64,000 bases of DNA. Origin: Bacillus nitratireducens. Its GTDB lineage: Bacteria; Bacillota; Bacilli; Bacillales; Bacillaceae_G. The position numbers and the translations under genes are program-made. How positions within the stretch are numbered: position 1 is the first letter of the stretch; every line of letters begins with the position of its first letter. The notes beneath the pieces are model-generated. The model saw only the letters and a list, made by a program, of their open reading frames with translations, ran no database searches and was not told where the DNA came from. This document shows positions 16,555-25,298 of the stretch, in pieces. The stretch covers positions 24,200 through 88,199 of the forward strand of contig NZ_MAOC01000021.1 in NCBI RefSeq assembly GCF_001884135.1, read 5' to 3'.

Positions 16555-17529
16555 TTATACATGAGTGGTTTCTGTGATTTTTTCTGTTCTTTCCTCTGAA
16601 ATAATAGGGCTATAAGTGAAAGTTTGACCTAAAAAGAGAACATGTAGTTGTTCCCATGGTAGTATTCGTAAATTCCAGTTATTTCGTAGTCTTGTTATTG
16701 CTTCTCTTGGTGTTTCATCTGCTAAAGCAAAAGTACCGTAGTGCATTGGAATGAAATGTGTAGCTTTTATATCTAAATAGGCTTGCACAGCTTCTTCAGG
16801 TGAAACGTGGGACACTTTCATAAACCATTCTGGTTCATAGGCACCAATTGGCATAAGTGCAATATCAATTGAAAAACGGTTTCCGATTTCTTTAAAACCT
16901 TGGAAATAACCACTATCACCACAAAAATAAATGGTTTCTGAAGAAGTCATATTATCAATGATCCATCCTCCCCAGTGAGATGTATTCATATCAAATAAGG
17001 ATCTTCTCGTCCAGTGCTGGGCGGGTACGAAGTGAAAGGAAACATCATTAATTGTTGTGTTTTCCCACCAATTATACTCTTCTACGTTAGTGAATTTTTT
17101 GCGAGTAAATAATTTTTTCAGCCCAATAGGTACAAGGTATAGAACATCATTATTTAGCTGGCGAAGAGATGAAAAGTCTAAATGATCGTAATGACCGTGT
17201 GAAATAAGAACGATATCAATTTTCGGTAGTCCTTTTATAGAGAGCCCTGGCTCAGTAAGTCGTGGAACCAACTTTAATTTATTTGCCCATACTGGATCTG
17301 TTAAAATATTTAAGCCGTTCGTTTGAATGAGAAAAGTGGAATGACCAATCCATGTGACAGTTGTTTTTTCAAAGTTATTAAGCAAAAATTTACTTTGTTT
17401 AACAGGTGATTGTTCTACTAGAAAAGAAAAGTCTTTTTTGTTTTGCTTTCTCTCTTTACGCCAGCGTAGGAAGGAGCGAATCGATTTTTTTGTACTTACA
17501 TTATCCATATTTTCATAGCGCTTAGCCAT
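16555..17529 (-). CDS. Metallo-beta-lactamase-fold hydrolase (UlaG/NAPE-PLD-like)
   Basis: A 324-residue protein. After a basic N-terminal 60 residues comes the MBL domain: TWIGHSTFLIQ, ILTDPVW, then the zinc motif SHGHYDHLD, VPAQHWTRR, FCGDSGYF and a final HYGTF. The pattern WIGHST...TDPVW is that of the N-acyl-phosphatidylethanolamine phospholipase D and UlaG branch, so a lipid phosphodiester or lactone substrate is possible. The start at 17529 follows GAGGTG; GTG and ATG codons just upstream are part of the ribosome site region. Possible operon with the small ORF downstream. Confidence 0.85.
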   Translation of the reverse strand: MAKRYENMDNVSTKKSIRSFLRWRKERKQNKKDFSFLVEQSPVKQSKFLLNNFEKTTVTWIGHSTFLIQTNGLNILTDPVWANKLKLVPRLTEPGLSIKGLPKIDIVLISHGHYDHLDFSSLRQLNNDVLYLVPIGLKKLFTRKKFTNVEEYNWWENTTINDVSFHFVPAQHWTRRSLFDMNTSHWGGWIIDNMTSSETIYFCGDSGYFQGFKEIGNRFSIDIALMPIGAYEPEWFMKVSHVSPEEAVQAYLDIKATHFIPMHYGTFALADETPREAITRLRNNWNLRILPWEQLHVLFLGQTFTYSPIISEERTEKITETTHV

Positions 17530-17865
17530 GAACATCACCTCATTTAAAATCGTTGTAGTTGTATTGTACCGAAATGTTGTTAAGGAATACAGTGTTTAAC
17601 ATGGATTAATGTTTAAGTAATTGTAAAAAAACAGGGGATAGGTATTTACAAATTTAACAATGAACTTTGTTTCGTACATAATGTTAAGAGAAATAATAGT
17701 AGTAAAATATATTTTGTCTAGTAATTAGCTTTAAATAAAGAAGTAACATACGTAAAATCGTACGATTTCGTGAACAAATGACGTAAACAATTTTCTCATA
17801 GTGTTTACTTTTGTTATGATATACATTACTTACATAAATTAAGGAAAGAGAAAAGAGGTTTAATA
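17530..17865. other. Divergent intergenic region with a palindrome
   Basis: This 336-nt AT-rich region separates the metallo-hydrolase and Sco genes and should hold both promoters. The only clear element is the perfect 14-nt palindrome AAATCGTACGATTT at 17755-17768, a possible operator about 100 nt before the Sco gene. No ORF with a ribosome site is seen. Confidence 0.4.
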
Positions 17866-18453
17866 ATGAAGCGTTATCAAAAGTTAATTGGTCTTATGGT
17901 TGTATTTTGTCTCTTTGTACTTGCAGGTTGTAGCAGTTCAGGTTCAAAATTACGTAAACCGTTAAACTGGGATTTAGAAACTTTCCAATTTACAAATCAA
18001 GAAGGAAAGCCATTTGGTACAAAAGATTTAAAAGGGAAAGTTTGGGTAGCGGATTTCATGTTTACAAACTGTCAAACAGTTTGTCCGCCAATGACTGCTA
18101 ATATGGCTAAATTACAGAAAATGGCTAAGGAAGAGAAACTGGATGTTGAGTTTGTTTCGTTTAGTGTAGATCCTGAACTTGATAAACCAGAAAATTTGAA
18201 AGCTTTCATTCAAAAGTTTACAGAAGATACAAGTAACTGGAACTTGTTAACAGGGTATTCACTGGAGGAAATTACAAAGTTTTCAAAAGATAACTTCCAA
18301 TCGCTTGTAGATAAACCAGAAGATGGGCAAGTAATACACGGTACATCTTTTTATTTAATCGATCAAAATGGAAAAGTAATGAAAAAGTATAGTGGCATTA
18401 GTAATACGCCATACGAAGATATTATACGTGATATGAAGCGATTAGCGGATTAA
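17866..18453 (+). CDS. ypmQ: Sco1/SenC copper chaperone lipoprotein
   Basis: A 195-residue membrane-anchored thioredoxin-fold protein that delivers copper to the CuA site of cytochrome c oxidase. The lipobox is LAGC at about Cys22. The copper ligands are the CxxxC pair in FTNCQTVCPP and the His of IHGTSFYLID near residue 155. Length and layout match B. subtilis BsSco (YpmQ). The gene is single, converging with hsp20 over a shared terminator; no oxidase genes are near. Confidence 0.93.
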   Translation: MKRYQKLIGLMVVFCLFVLAGCSSSGSKLRKPLNWDLETFQFTNQEGKPFGTKDLKGKVWVADFMFTNCQTVCPPMTANMAKLQKMAKEEKLDVEFVSFSVDPELDKPENLKAFIQKFTEDTSNWNLLTGYSLEEITKFSKDNFQSLVDKPEDGQVIHGTSFYLIDQNGKVMKKYSGISNTPYEDIIRDMKRLAD

Positions 18454-18485
18454 AAAGAAGGGTGCATAGCACCCTTCTTTTTTTA
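18453..18485. terminator. Terminator shared by sco and hsp20
   Basis: AAAAAGAAGGGTGC-atag-CACCCTTCTTTTTTT. Confidence 0.9.
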
Positions 18486-18487
18486 CA

Positions 18488-18952
18488 TTAGTCTATGGAT
18501 AAAATGTCATGCTGCTGTGGAAGTTTTGGTGCACGAATTTCTAATACGCCGTTTTGATAAGAAGCTTTCGCTGCTTTTTTATTAATTGAGTATGGTAACT
18601 TAATCAATCTTGATGCTTCTGAAATGGAACGTTCTCGGCGATAATAGTTATGAGATGTTTGTTCTTCTTCCTCATCAAGTATCTCTTCTTTTACAGAGAC
18701 TTTTAAGTATTCACTTTGTATTTCAATTCGAATTTGTTCTTTTTGTATACCTGGTAGTTCAGCTGTAACAACGAGTTCTTCACCAACTTCATATAAATCT
18801 ACAGGGAATGTTAATAAACGGTTTCCTTTTTGGAAAAAATGATTTAAATCAGCGATTACATTGCGAAGTGGTGTTTGCTCGAAGAAATCATCAATTTGCT
18901 TTAAATAATTGCGAACCGGTGGGCGAGAAGAATCTTTTTTTTCTTCACTCAT
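18488..18952 (-). CDS. Hsp20/alpha-crystallin small heat-shock protein
   Basis: A 154-residue holdase chaperone. The N-terminal 50 residues are flexible and aromatic. The alpha-crystallin domain runs from about 50 to 140 (FPVDLYEVGEELVVTAELPG to YQNGVLEIRAPK), with the A-x-x-x-NGVLEI signature; the tail lacks a clear I-x-I motif and ends in DILSID. An acidic insert (LDEEEEQ) lies in the L57 loop. It resembles the small Hsp/CotP group of Bacillus. AGGAGGG precedes the ATG. Confidence 0.88.
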   Translation of the reverse strand: MSEEKKDSSRPPVRNYLKQIDDFFEQTPLRNVIADLNHFFQKGNRLLTFPVDLYEVGEELVVTAELPGIQKEQIRIEIQSEYLKVSVKEEILDEEEEQTSHNYYRRERSISEASRLIKLPYSINKKAAKASYQNGVLEIRAPKLPQQHDILSID

Positions 18953-19169
18953 GGTATTCCCTCCTAGAAATCAATATGCAATATCATATGACAAAAGCGG
19001 AGAAAGGTGATTGCCTAGTTTTCATGTTTTCATAAAAAATTGTTAAAAATGTGAAATGGAGTGATTTTTTTATAGTTTTTGGTCGCCATATTCAGTTGAT
19101 TATGCTAGTATAAATAGGGTTGATATAGTAGTATAGAGACAGAATGAAAACTGAAAGAGGGTAAGAAGT

Positions 19170-21071
19170 ATGTGTGGTTTTGTAGGATGTTTATGTGAAA
19201 ACCCTAGAGAGTTTTCAGAAACAGAAAAACATCAATTTGAAAATATGAACACGATGATTTTCCACCGCGGTCCAGATGACGAAGGATATTTTCGTGATGA
19301 ACATGTACAATTTGGCTTCCGCCGTTTAAGCATCATTGACTTAGAGGCAGGACATCAGCCGCTAACTTATGAAAATGATCGATATGTAATTATTTTTAAT
19401 GGTGAAATTTACAATTATGTAGAATTACGTGAAATGTTACTTGAAAAAGGCGCAACGTTTGCAACGCAATCTGATACAGAAGTTATCATTGCATTGTATG
19501 CACATATGAAAGAAAAATGTGTAGACTACCTTCGTGGTATGTTCGCATTTATGATTTGGGATCGTGAAGAAAAGACACTTTTCGGTGCACGTGACCACTT
19601 TGGCATTAAGCCTTTATACATCGCACAACAAGGTGATACTACATTCTTCGCATCTGAGAAGAAAAGTATTATGCATGTAATGGAAGACAAAGGGGTAAAC
19701 CCAACGTCACTACAACATTACTTTACGTACCAATATGGTCCAGAGCCAGAAACATTAACAATTGATGTTAATAAAATTGAGCCTGGTCATTACTTCGTAA
19801 AAGAAATCGGTAAAGAGATGGAAATCCATCGTTACTGGAATCCTTATTTCAACGCTTCAAGCGCAACGAAAGAGGAACATATCCAAGCAATTCGTGATGT
19901 ATTATACGATTCTGTAAAAGTGCATATGCGTAGTGATGTACCAGTAGGTTCATTCCTTTCTGGTGGTATCGATTCATCTATTATTGCTTCTATCGCAAGA
20001 GAAATGAACCCAAATCTTTTAACATTTTCTATTGGTTTTGAGCAACGCGGTTTCAGTGAAGTTGACGTTGCGAAAGAAACTGCTGAGAAATTAGGAGTTA
20101 AAAACCATAACGTATTCATTTCAGCGCAAGAGTTTATGGATGAGTTCCCAAAAATCATTTGGCATATGGATGATCCTTTAGCAGATCCAGCAGCTGTACC
20201 ATTGTATTTCGTTGCGAAAGAAGCACGTAAACATGTAACGGTTGTTCTTTCTGGTGAAGGTGCAGACGAGCTATTTGGTGGATATAACATTTATCGTGAG
20301 CCAAACTCTTTAAAAATGTTCTCTTACATTCCTAGCCCAGGAAAGAGCGTTCTAAAGGCATTAAGTGGTGCTCTTAAAGAAGGATTTAAAGGGAAAAGCT
20401 TCTTAGAGCGTGGATGTACGCCAATTGAAGAGCGTTACTATGGAAATGCGAAAATCTTCCGTGAAGAAGAGAAAGCTGAATTAATGAAGTATTACGATGA
20501 AAGTGTTAACTATATGGATATCACGAAACCATTGTATAACGAAATTAAAGATTATGATGATGTAAGTAAAATGCAGTACATTGACATGTTCACATGGTTA
20601 CGCGGCGATATTTTATTAAAAGCTGATAAAATGACGATGGCAAATTCATTAGAACTTCGTGTACCGTTCTTAGATAAAGAAGTATTTGACGTTGCATCTA
20701 AAATTCCGACTGAATTTAAAATTGCTAACGGAACTACGAAAGCTATTTTACGTGAAGCAGCACGTGGCATTGTTCCAGATCACGTATTAGATCGTAAAAA
20801 GCTTGGATTCCCAGTACCAATTCGTCACTGGTTAAAAGATGAAATGCACGATTGGGCTATAAATATTATTAAAGAAAGCAAAACGGATCATTTAATCGAC
20901 AAACAGTATGTATTAAACTTACTGGAAGCACATTGTGCAGATAAAGGCGATTATAGCCGTAAAATTTGGACTGTACTTGCGTTTATGGTATGGCATCAAA
21001 TTTATGTTGAGCATAAATACGATACGAATAAGTTCCACGAAGAAACAAAGCGTGCGTATAGCTTAGTTTAA
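19170..21071 (+). CDS. asnB: Asparagine synthase (glutamine-hydrolysing)
   Basis: ATP-dependent amidation using glutamine. The 633-residue protein starts MCGFVG, so Cys2 is the N-terminal nucleophile of the glutaminase domain (HRGPDDEG, FNGEIYNY, SDTEV). The synthetase domain has the PP-loop SGGIDSS near residue 260 and SGEGADELFGGYN. The closest match I recall is B. subtilis AsnB, which in that species also amidates meso-diaminopimelate in peptidoglycan, so a cell-wall role is possible. Length is typical. Single gene with its own terminator. Confidence 0.94.
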   Translation: MCGFVGCLCENPREFSETEKHQFENMNTMIFHRGPDDEGYFRDEHVQFGFRRLSIIDLEAGHQPLTYENDRYVIIFNGEIYNYVELREMLLEKGATFATQSDTEVIIALYAHMKEKCVDYLRGMFAFMIWDREEKTLFGARDHFGIKPLYIAQQGDTTFFASEKKSIMHVMEDKGVNPTSLQHYFTYQYGPEPETLTIDVNKIEPGHYFVKEIGKEMEIHRYWNPYFNASSATKEEHIQAIRDVLYDSVKVHMRSDVPVGSFLSGGIDSSIIASIAREMNPNLLTFSIGFEQRGFSEVDVAKETAEKLGVKNHNVFISAQEFMDEFPKIIWHMDDPLADPAAVPLYFVAKEARKHVTVVLSGEGADELFGGYNIYREPNSLKMFSYIPSPGKSVLKALSGALKEGFKGKSFLERGCTPIEERYYGNAKIFREEEKAELMKYYDESVNYMDITKPLYNEIKDYDDVSKMQYIDMFTWLRGDILLKADKMTMANSLELRVPFLDKEVFDVASKIPTEFKIANGTTKAILREAARGIVPDHVLDRKKLGFPVPIRHWLKDEMHDWAINIIKESKTDHLIDKQYVLNLLEAHCADKGDYSRKIWTVLAFMVWHQIYVEHKYDTNKFHEETKRAYSLV

Positions 21072-21072
21072 T

Positions 21073-21112
21073 AAAAAAACCTTAAGGTCGTATTCGGCTT
21101 TAAGGTTTTTTT
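21073..21112 (+). terminator. Terminator after asnB
   Basis: AAAAAAACCTTAA stem with TTAAGGTTTTTTT. Confidence 0.9.
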
Positions 21113-21163
21113 CATAAATTGTAATTATAATTGATACAATAATAGTAAAAGGATGGACAACAT

Positions 21164-21523
21164 ATGATTACGTTTGAGAAAGTAAATACAGAAAATGAAA
21201 GCGTTGTAAAAGAAATGTTTCACTCACACAGCTTAGATATGAAAAAGGTTCAGTATTGTGTAAAAGTTGATGATACATATATTGGTGTAATAGATTATAG
21301 TGTCCAAGAAGAGAGTGCTATTTTGTCACAGTTAATTATTCATTTTGATTATCAAGGTTATGGATACGGGACGAATACGTATTTTACATTTGAAGAAATA
21401 ATGAAACAGAGAAATGTGAATGAAATAAAAGTATTGCAAGAGGTGTTTACGGAACAAGCTAAATCTTTCATAGTGGGATCTGGTTTTATTGAGGAAAATG
21501 GAATATATGTAAAGAAAATATAG
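21164..21523 (+). CDS. Small GNAT-like acetyltransferase
   Basis: A 119-residue protein with the core of a GNAT fold: CVKVDDTYIGVIDY (strands 2-3), LSQLIIHFDYQGYGYGTNTYFTFEEI, which is strand 4 plus the Q-x-x-G-x-G acetyl-CoA loop and helix 3, then VNEIKVLQEVFTEQAKSFIVGSGFIEE (strand 5 to strand 7). It is shorter than usual (about 150), lacking much of the N-terminal part. Acceptor unknown. AAAAGGATGG precedes the ATG; a membrane protein gene follows 45 nt later. Confidence 0.7.
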   Translation: MITFEKVNTENESVVKEMFHSHSLDMKKVQYCVKVDDTYIGVIDYSVQEESAILSQLIIHFDYQGYGYGTNTYFTFEEIMKQRNVNEIKVLQEVFTEQAKSFIVGSGFIEENGIYVKKI

Positions 21524-21568
21524 TGAATATTGGTCACTTGATGAAATGAATATGGGGCAGGTGAATGT

Positions 21569-21904
21569 ATGACAATGACTGCTGGTCTTGTATTAGTTGG
21601 AAGTTGTTTTATTGTAGCAGAACTATGCCAGATTTTTATTCGAAAAAGAATGTATAAGAAGAGAAGACCATATGAATTACAATATGTACCCGTGTTTGTA
21701 ATTTTGTTTTGCATGTTATTTGCATTACAAAACGCAATTCATTTTTCACCTCTTTTGAACATCTTTTTAAAGTTTGGGTTGTTATACAGCGGTGTTGGAA
21801 TAGCTCTCATATGTATTTTGTTTTGTATACGTTACATCCACTATCAATCGTACATATTCATTTTAAATTGGTTAAAGAAAAGTGATAGAAGCCGCCTTAC
21901 ATAA
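21569..21904 (+). CDS. Three-span membrane protein of unknown function
   Basis: A 111-residue protein with hydrophobic segments at about 5-24, 44-62 and 66-90, a basic loop (IRKRMYKKRRPYE) between the first two and a basic C-terminus (KKSDRSRL). Topology by the positive-inside rule places that loop in the cytoplasm. No family recognised. GGGGCAGGTGAATGT upstream gives the ribosome site. A weak GC hairpin followed by a T-run overlaps the stop. Confidence 0.65.
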   Translation: MTMTAGLVLVGSCFIVAELCQIFIRKRMYKKRRPYELQYVPVFVILFCMLFALQNAIHFSPLLNIFLKFGLLYSGVGIALICILFCIRYIHYQSYIFILNWLKKSDRSRLT

Positions 21905-22009
21905 GGGGGTTTTTTCTTTGTATTTGTAACGGAACTTGTACAACTAACATAAAATAGGACGAGTAGAAATGTAAGCTTATTACCTTAACGAAAGGAACGA
22001 AAAAGATAT

Positions 22010-22996
22010 ATGAAACTTGTTATAGACGCAGGGCATGGTGGATATGATTCTGGTGCTGTTGGTAATGGGTTAGTGGAAAAAGAGTTAACACTTCAAATTG
22101 CTAGACGTGTACGAGATATTTTATCTGCAAATTATCCAATCAATATTAAAATGACACGTGACAGCGATGTATTCATCTCTTTATCAGAACGTGCTAATAT
22201 TGCTAATTCATTTGGTGCAGATTATTTTATCTCATTTCACATTAATAGCGGCGGTGGCACTGGATTTGAAAGTTATATTTACAATGCGCTATCTAATAGT
22301 AGTTCCGCATATGAAAAGCAACAAAAAATGCATGCAGCAGTCAATCCTGTATTAACTAAATATGGTCTTCGTGACCGAGGAGCCAAAAAAGCAAATTATG
22401 CGGTACTAAGAGAGACTGCAATGGATGCAATTTTAACTGAGACTGCTTTTATTGATACAACGTTTGATGCTAATTTATTGAAAAATCCACAATTTATTGA
22501 AGACTTAAGTCAAGCGTATGCAAATGGGATAGCAGCTATTTTTGGAGTTGCTCCAAATCCACAACCTCCAAACCCCCAGCCAACACCACAAACGAAGGGG
22601 ATCGCCTATATACTTGGGAAAAATGTGAATTTAAGAAGTGGTCCATCAACGTCTTCTTCAGTTATTCGTCAACTAAACTCCCCAGTGTCGTATATCGTAT
22701 ATCAGGAAAGTAATGGATGGTTGGACTTAGGAAATGGACAATGGGTGTATAATGACCCTTCGTACATTAATTTTGTAAAGACGAGCAATAGTGATGGAAG
22801 TGCAATTGGTGTCGCATATATACAAGGAATGAATGTGAATTTAAGAAGTGGTCCATCAACATCTTCTTCAGTTATTCGTAAATTAAATAATCCAGAATCT
22901 TATTTAGTATATATGAATCAAAACGGTTGGTTGAACCTTGGTGGTAATCAATGGGTGTACAATGATCCATCATATATTAAATATAAACAATATTAG
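22010..22996 (+). CDS. N-acetylmuramoyl-L-alanine amidase with two SH3 repeats
   Basis: A 328-residue peptidoglycan amidase. Residues 1-175 are an Amidase_3 domain: zinc ligands His9 (DAGHGG), Glu23 (VEKELTL) and His77 (SFHINS), and catalytic Glu in TETAFID. A proline-rich linker (PNPQPPNPQP) leads to two bacterial SH3 domains of about 60 residues that bind the wall. There is no signal peptide, as in mother-cell autolysins of the CwlC type and phage endolysins, so release by lysis is likely. The SH3 copies share a nearly identical 47-nt stretch 210 nt apart. Confidence 0.9.
   Translation: MKLVIDAGHGGYDSGAVGNGLVEKELTLQIARRVRDILSANYPINIKMTRDSDVFISLSERANIANSFGADYFISFHINSGGGTGFESYIYNALSNSSSAYEKQQKMHAAVNPVLTKYGLRDRGAKKANYAVLRETAMDAILTETAFIDTTFDANLLKNPQFIEDLSQAYANGIAAIFGVAPNPQPPNPQPTPQTKGIAYILGKNVNLRSGPSTSSSVIRQLNSPVSYIVYQESNGWLDLGNGQWVYNDPSYINFVKTSNSDGSAIGVAYIQGMNVNLRSGPSTSSSVIRKLNNPESYLVYMNQNGWLNLGGNQWVYNDPSYIKYKQY
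22623..22879 (+). repeat. Tandem SH3-domain DNA repeat inside the amidase
   Basis: The 47 bases at 22623-22669 recur at 22833-22879 with one difference, a shift of exactly 210 nt (70 codons). The rest of the unit is more diverged, except WVYNDPSYI. This indicates duplication with local conservation or gene conversion. Confidence 0.8.
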
Positions 22997-23020
22997 GAAA
23001 TGAATTTATAATGTAATACG

Positions 23021-23055
23021 AATGCGTATTTATGTATAACGTAGATACGCATTTT
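23021..23055 (+). terminator. Probable terminator after the amidase gene
   Basis: AATGCGTA and TACGCATT form a stem with a 17-nt loop, followed by TTT. The loop is long and the T-run short. Confidence 0.55.
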
Positions 23056-23201
23056 AAGAACGTTTATTATTTTCATACGTATACACTTTATTTTAAAAAT
23101 AAACATTTGAATAGCGGATAGAATCTAAATTGTATATATTAAAAAAGTTTTCTGATATACATTGACAATGTATGTAATATACATTAACCTTTAATTGTTA
23201 A

Positions 23202-23216
23202 TGATAATCGATTTCA
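23202..23216 (+). promoter_or_regulatory. Fur box upstream of the siderophore-binding protein gene
   Basis: TGATAATCGATTTCA matches the 7-1-7 Fur consensus TGATAATnATTATCA in its left half and in TCA on the right. It lies 15 nt before the start codon of an iron-uptake gene, so iron repression is very likely. A second palindromic stretch, TACATTGACAATGTA, lies at about 23157. Confidence 0.7.
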
Positions 23217-23230
23217 TCTAGGGAGGACAT

Positions 23231-24193
23231 ATGGTACATAGTAAAAAAATATTTATGTTCTGCATTATGATACTTATGGTAATAATCGCAGGGTGTAGCA
23301 AAGAAGAGAAAAAAGAAAATGATACATCAGCTAAAGCAAAAGATTCGTATACTGTAAAGCATGCAATGGGTGAAACAACAGTAAATGGTACACCTAAAAA
23401 AGTAGTTGTTTTAACAAATGAGGGTGCGGAGGCACTTTTAGCTGTTGGAGTAACACCAGTTGGAACTACAAAACCACGTGCTGGTGATGAATGGTATCCT
23501 CATTTAGCGAAAGATTTAAAAGATACGAAAGTTGTAGGAACTGAGCGTGATATTAATTTAGAGGCAGTTATGAAACTTAAGCCGGATTTAATTATCGGGA
23601 ATAAAATGCGTCATGAAAAAATATATGAGCAATTGAACGAAATAGCGCCAACTGTATACGCTGAAACATTGCGCGGGGATTGGAAAGAAAACTTTACACT
23701 CTATACAAAAGCTGTAAATAAAGAAAAAGAAGGGCAAAAGGCTCTTGAAGATTATAAAAAACGTATTGAAGGAATGAAAGAGAAGTTAGGAGATAAATTG
23801 AATTCTAAAGTTTCTATTATTCGCTTCGTACCAGGTGATGTTCGTATTTATCAGAAAAACTCATTCTCAGGTGCTGTTTTAAATGATGTTGGATTTAAGC
23901 GACCACCACTTCAAGATAAAGATGAATTTGCGATAAAAGGAATTACAAAAGAGCAAATTCCGAATATGGATGGGGACTACATATTCTACTTTACATCTGA
24001 TAAAGATGCAGATAAGAATAACGAAGGAAATACGTTAGCAAAAGAATGGACAGAAGATCCACTCTTTAAGCAGCTACAAGCTTCTAAAGACAATAAAGTA
24101 TTCCAAGTGGATGAAGTAATTTGGAATACAGCAGGCGGTATTAAAGCTGCAAATTTAATGTTAGATGATATTGAAAAATATTTTCTGAAATAA
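23231..24193 (+). CDS. Iron-siderophore ABC transporter substrate-binding lipoprotein
   Basis: A 320-residue class III binding protein (FeuA/YfmC/FhuD-like), tethered outside by a lipobox cysteine at Cys22 (IIAGC). It has the two-lobe pattern: VVVLTNEGAEALLAVGVTPVG, then MKLKPDLIIG, the helical backbone near residue 170, and the C-lobe ending in AANLMLDDIEKYF. No permease or ATPase gene is adjacent, so it must share a transporter encoded elsewhere. The Fur box directly upstream supports ferric-siderophore uptake. The ligand cannot be deduced. Confidence 0.88.
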   Translation: MVHSKKIFMFCIMILMVIIAGCSKEEKKENDTSAKAKDSYTVKHAMGETTVNGTPKKVVVLTNEGAEALLAVGVTPVGTTKPRAGDEWYPHLAKDLKDTKVVGTERDINLEAVMKLKPDLIIGNKMRHEKIYEQLNEIAPTVYAETLRGDWKENFTLYTKAVNKEKEGQKALEDYKKRIEGMKEKLGDKLNSKVSIIRFVPGDVRIYQKNSFSGAVLNDVGFKRPPLQDKDEFAIKGITKEQIPNMDGDYIFYFTSDKDADKNNEGNTLAKEWTEDPLFKQLQASKDNKVFQVDEVIWNTAGGIKAANLMLDDIEKYFLK

Positions 24194-24205
24194 ATGAATG
24201 GTTGA

Positions 24206-24237
24206 GTACATCACTTTAAATAGGTGATGTACTTTTT
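24206..24237 (+). terminator. Terminator after the binding-protein gene
   Basis: GTACATCAC-loop-GTGATGTAC followed by TTTTT. Confidence 0.9.
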
Positions 24238-24324
24238 AATTTATTTAAATACAGAAAATTCCTTCTTTAGAGTGTGGATAAGTTGTACAATAAAATCAAT
24301 CATGGAATAAAGGAGTGGGAAGGA

Positions 24325-25200
24325 ATGAAAGCTACTCATAAAGATTGGATTTTGTTTAACGGAAGAATTGTAAATACGAAAGAAGAACAGCCGATGGTTG
24401 CGTTAGAAGAGCGAGGACTCCAATTTGGTGAAGGCATATATGAGGTATTTAGGCTATACGATGGGAAGCCTCATTTATTAGACTTACATTTGGAACGCTT
24501 TTTTAAATCTATGAAGGAAATAAATATTGTTCCTCCGTTTACAAAGGAAGAGTTAGTTGAAGAACTTCATCAAATGATTGAAAGAAATCAATTTCAAGAA
24601 GATGGGAATGTGTATCTTCAAATATCACGTGGAGCTCAAGCTCGAAATCATGTGTATGAAAAAGATTTACAGCCAACATATTTTGCGAATATTGTTTCGT
24701 TTCCAAGACCTATCGCTACTATGGAACAAGGAATAAAGATTACAGTAGAAGAGGATATACGCTGGAAGTTTTGCCATATAAAATCTTTGAACCTTCTACC
24801 TAATATCATGATTAAAAATAAAATAAACGAGCAAGGGTATCAAGAAGCGATATTAGTACGAGATGGAGTTGTAACAGAAGGGTGTCATTCGAATTTCTTT
24901 ATGGTGAAAAATAATAAATTAATTACACATCCAGCTGATAATTTCATTCTACACGGCATTACTCGTCACTACGTTATTACATTAGCGAAAGCGTTACATA
25001 TAGAGGTAGAAGAGCGTGAATTTTCATTACAGGAAGTGTACGAATCCGATGAGTGTTTTTTCACAGCGACACCACTTGAAATATTCCCAGTTGTTCAAAT
25101 TGGTGATGAGAAGTTTGGAAGTGGTGAAAGAGGACCAATTACGAAAAAACTACAAGCTGCATATGAAGAAAGTATTAGTTTGTTTAAAGTGACAAATTAA
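24325..25200 (+). CDS. dat: D-amino acid aminotransferase (fold-type IV PLP enzyme)
   Basis: A 291-residue class IV transaminase, probably D-alanine:2-oxoglutarate aminotransferase, supplying D-glutamate for peptidoglycan. GLQFGEGIYEVFR is the N-terminal signature, Lys153 in HIKSLNLLPN the Schiff-base lysine, and VTEGCHSNFFMV carries the acid near 187. The D-Ala specificity pattern (R-x-H in RGAQARNH) is present. The start is the ATG at 24325 with AAGGAGTGGGA upstream; the open frame extends 17 codons further without support. Branched-chain or aminodeoxychorismate-type relatives are less likely. Confidence 0.88.
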   Translation: MKATHKDWILFNGRIVNTKEEQPMVALEERGLQFGEGIYEVFRLYDGKPHLLDLHLERFFKSMKEINIVPPFTKEELVEELHQMIERNQFQEDGNVYLQISRGAQARNHVYEKDLQPTYFANIVSFPRPIATMEQGIKITVEEDIRWKFCHIKSLNLLPNIMIKNKINEQGYQEAILVRDGVVTEGCHSNFFMVKNNKLITHPADNFILHGITRHYVITLAKALHIEVEEREFSLQEVYESDECFFTATPLEIFPVVQIGDEKFGSGERGPITKKLQAAYEESISLFKVTN

Positions 25201-25207
25201 TAATGAG

Positions 25208-25239
25208 GAAAAAAGCTGGTATTCCTCCAGCTTTTTTTC
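25208..25239 (+). terminator. Terminator after dat
   Basis: AAAAAAGCTGG-tattcct-CCAGCTTTTTTT. Confidence 0.92.
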
Positions 25240-25268
25240 ATGATATAATTCAACCATAGGACAAGTTT

Positions 25269-25282
25269 TGAAAACGCTGTAA
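25269..25282 (+). promoter_or_regulatory. Candidate cre site before the nitroreductase gene
   Basis: TGAAAACGCTGTAA matches TGWAANCGNTNWCA at 13 of 14 positions. It overlaps the 5' edge of the Shine-Dalgarno (AAAAGGGG), so CcpA could block expression. Confidence 0.4.
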
Positions 25283-25298
25283 AAAGGGGATTTAATAT

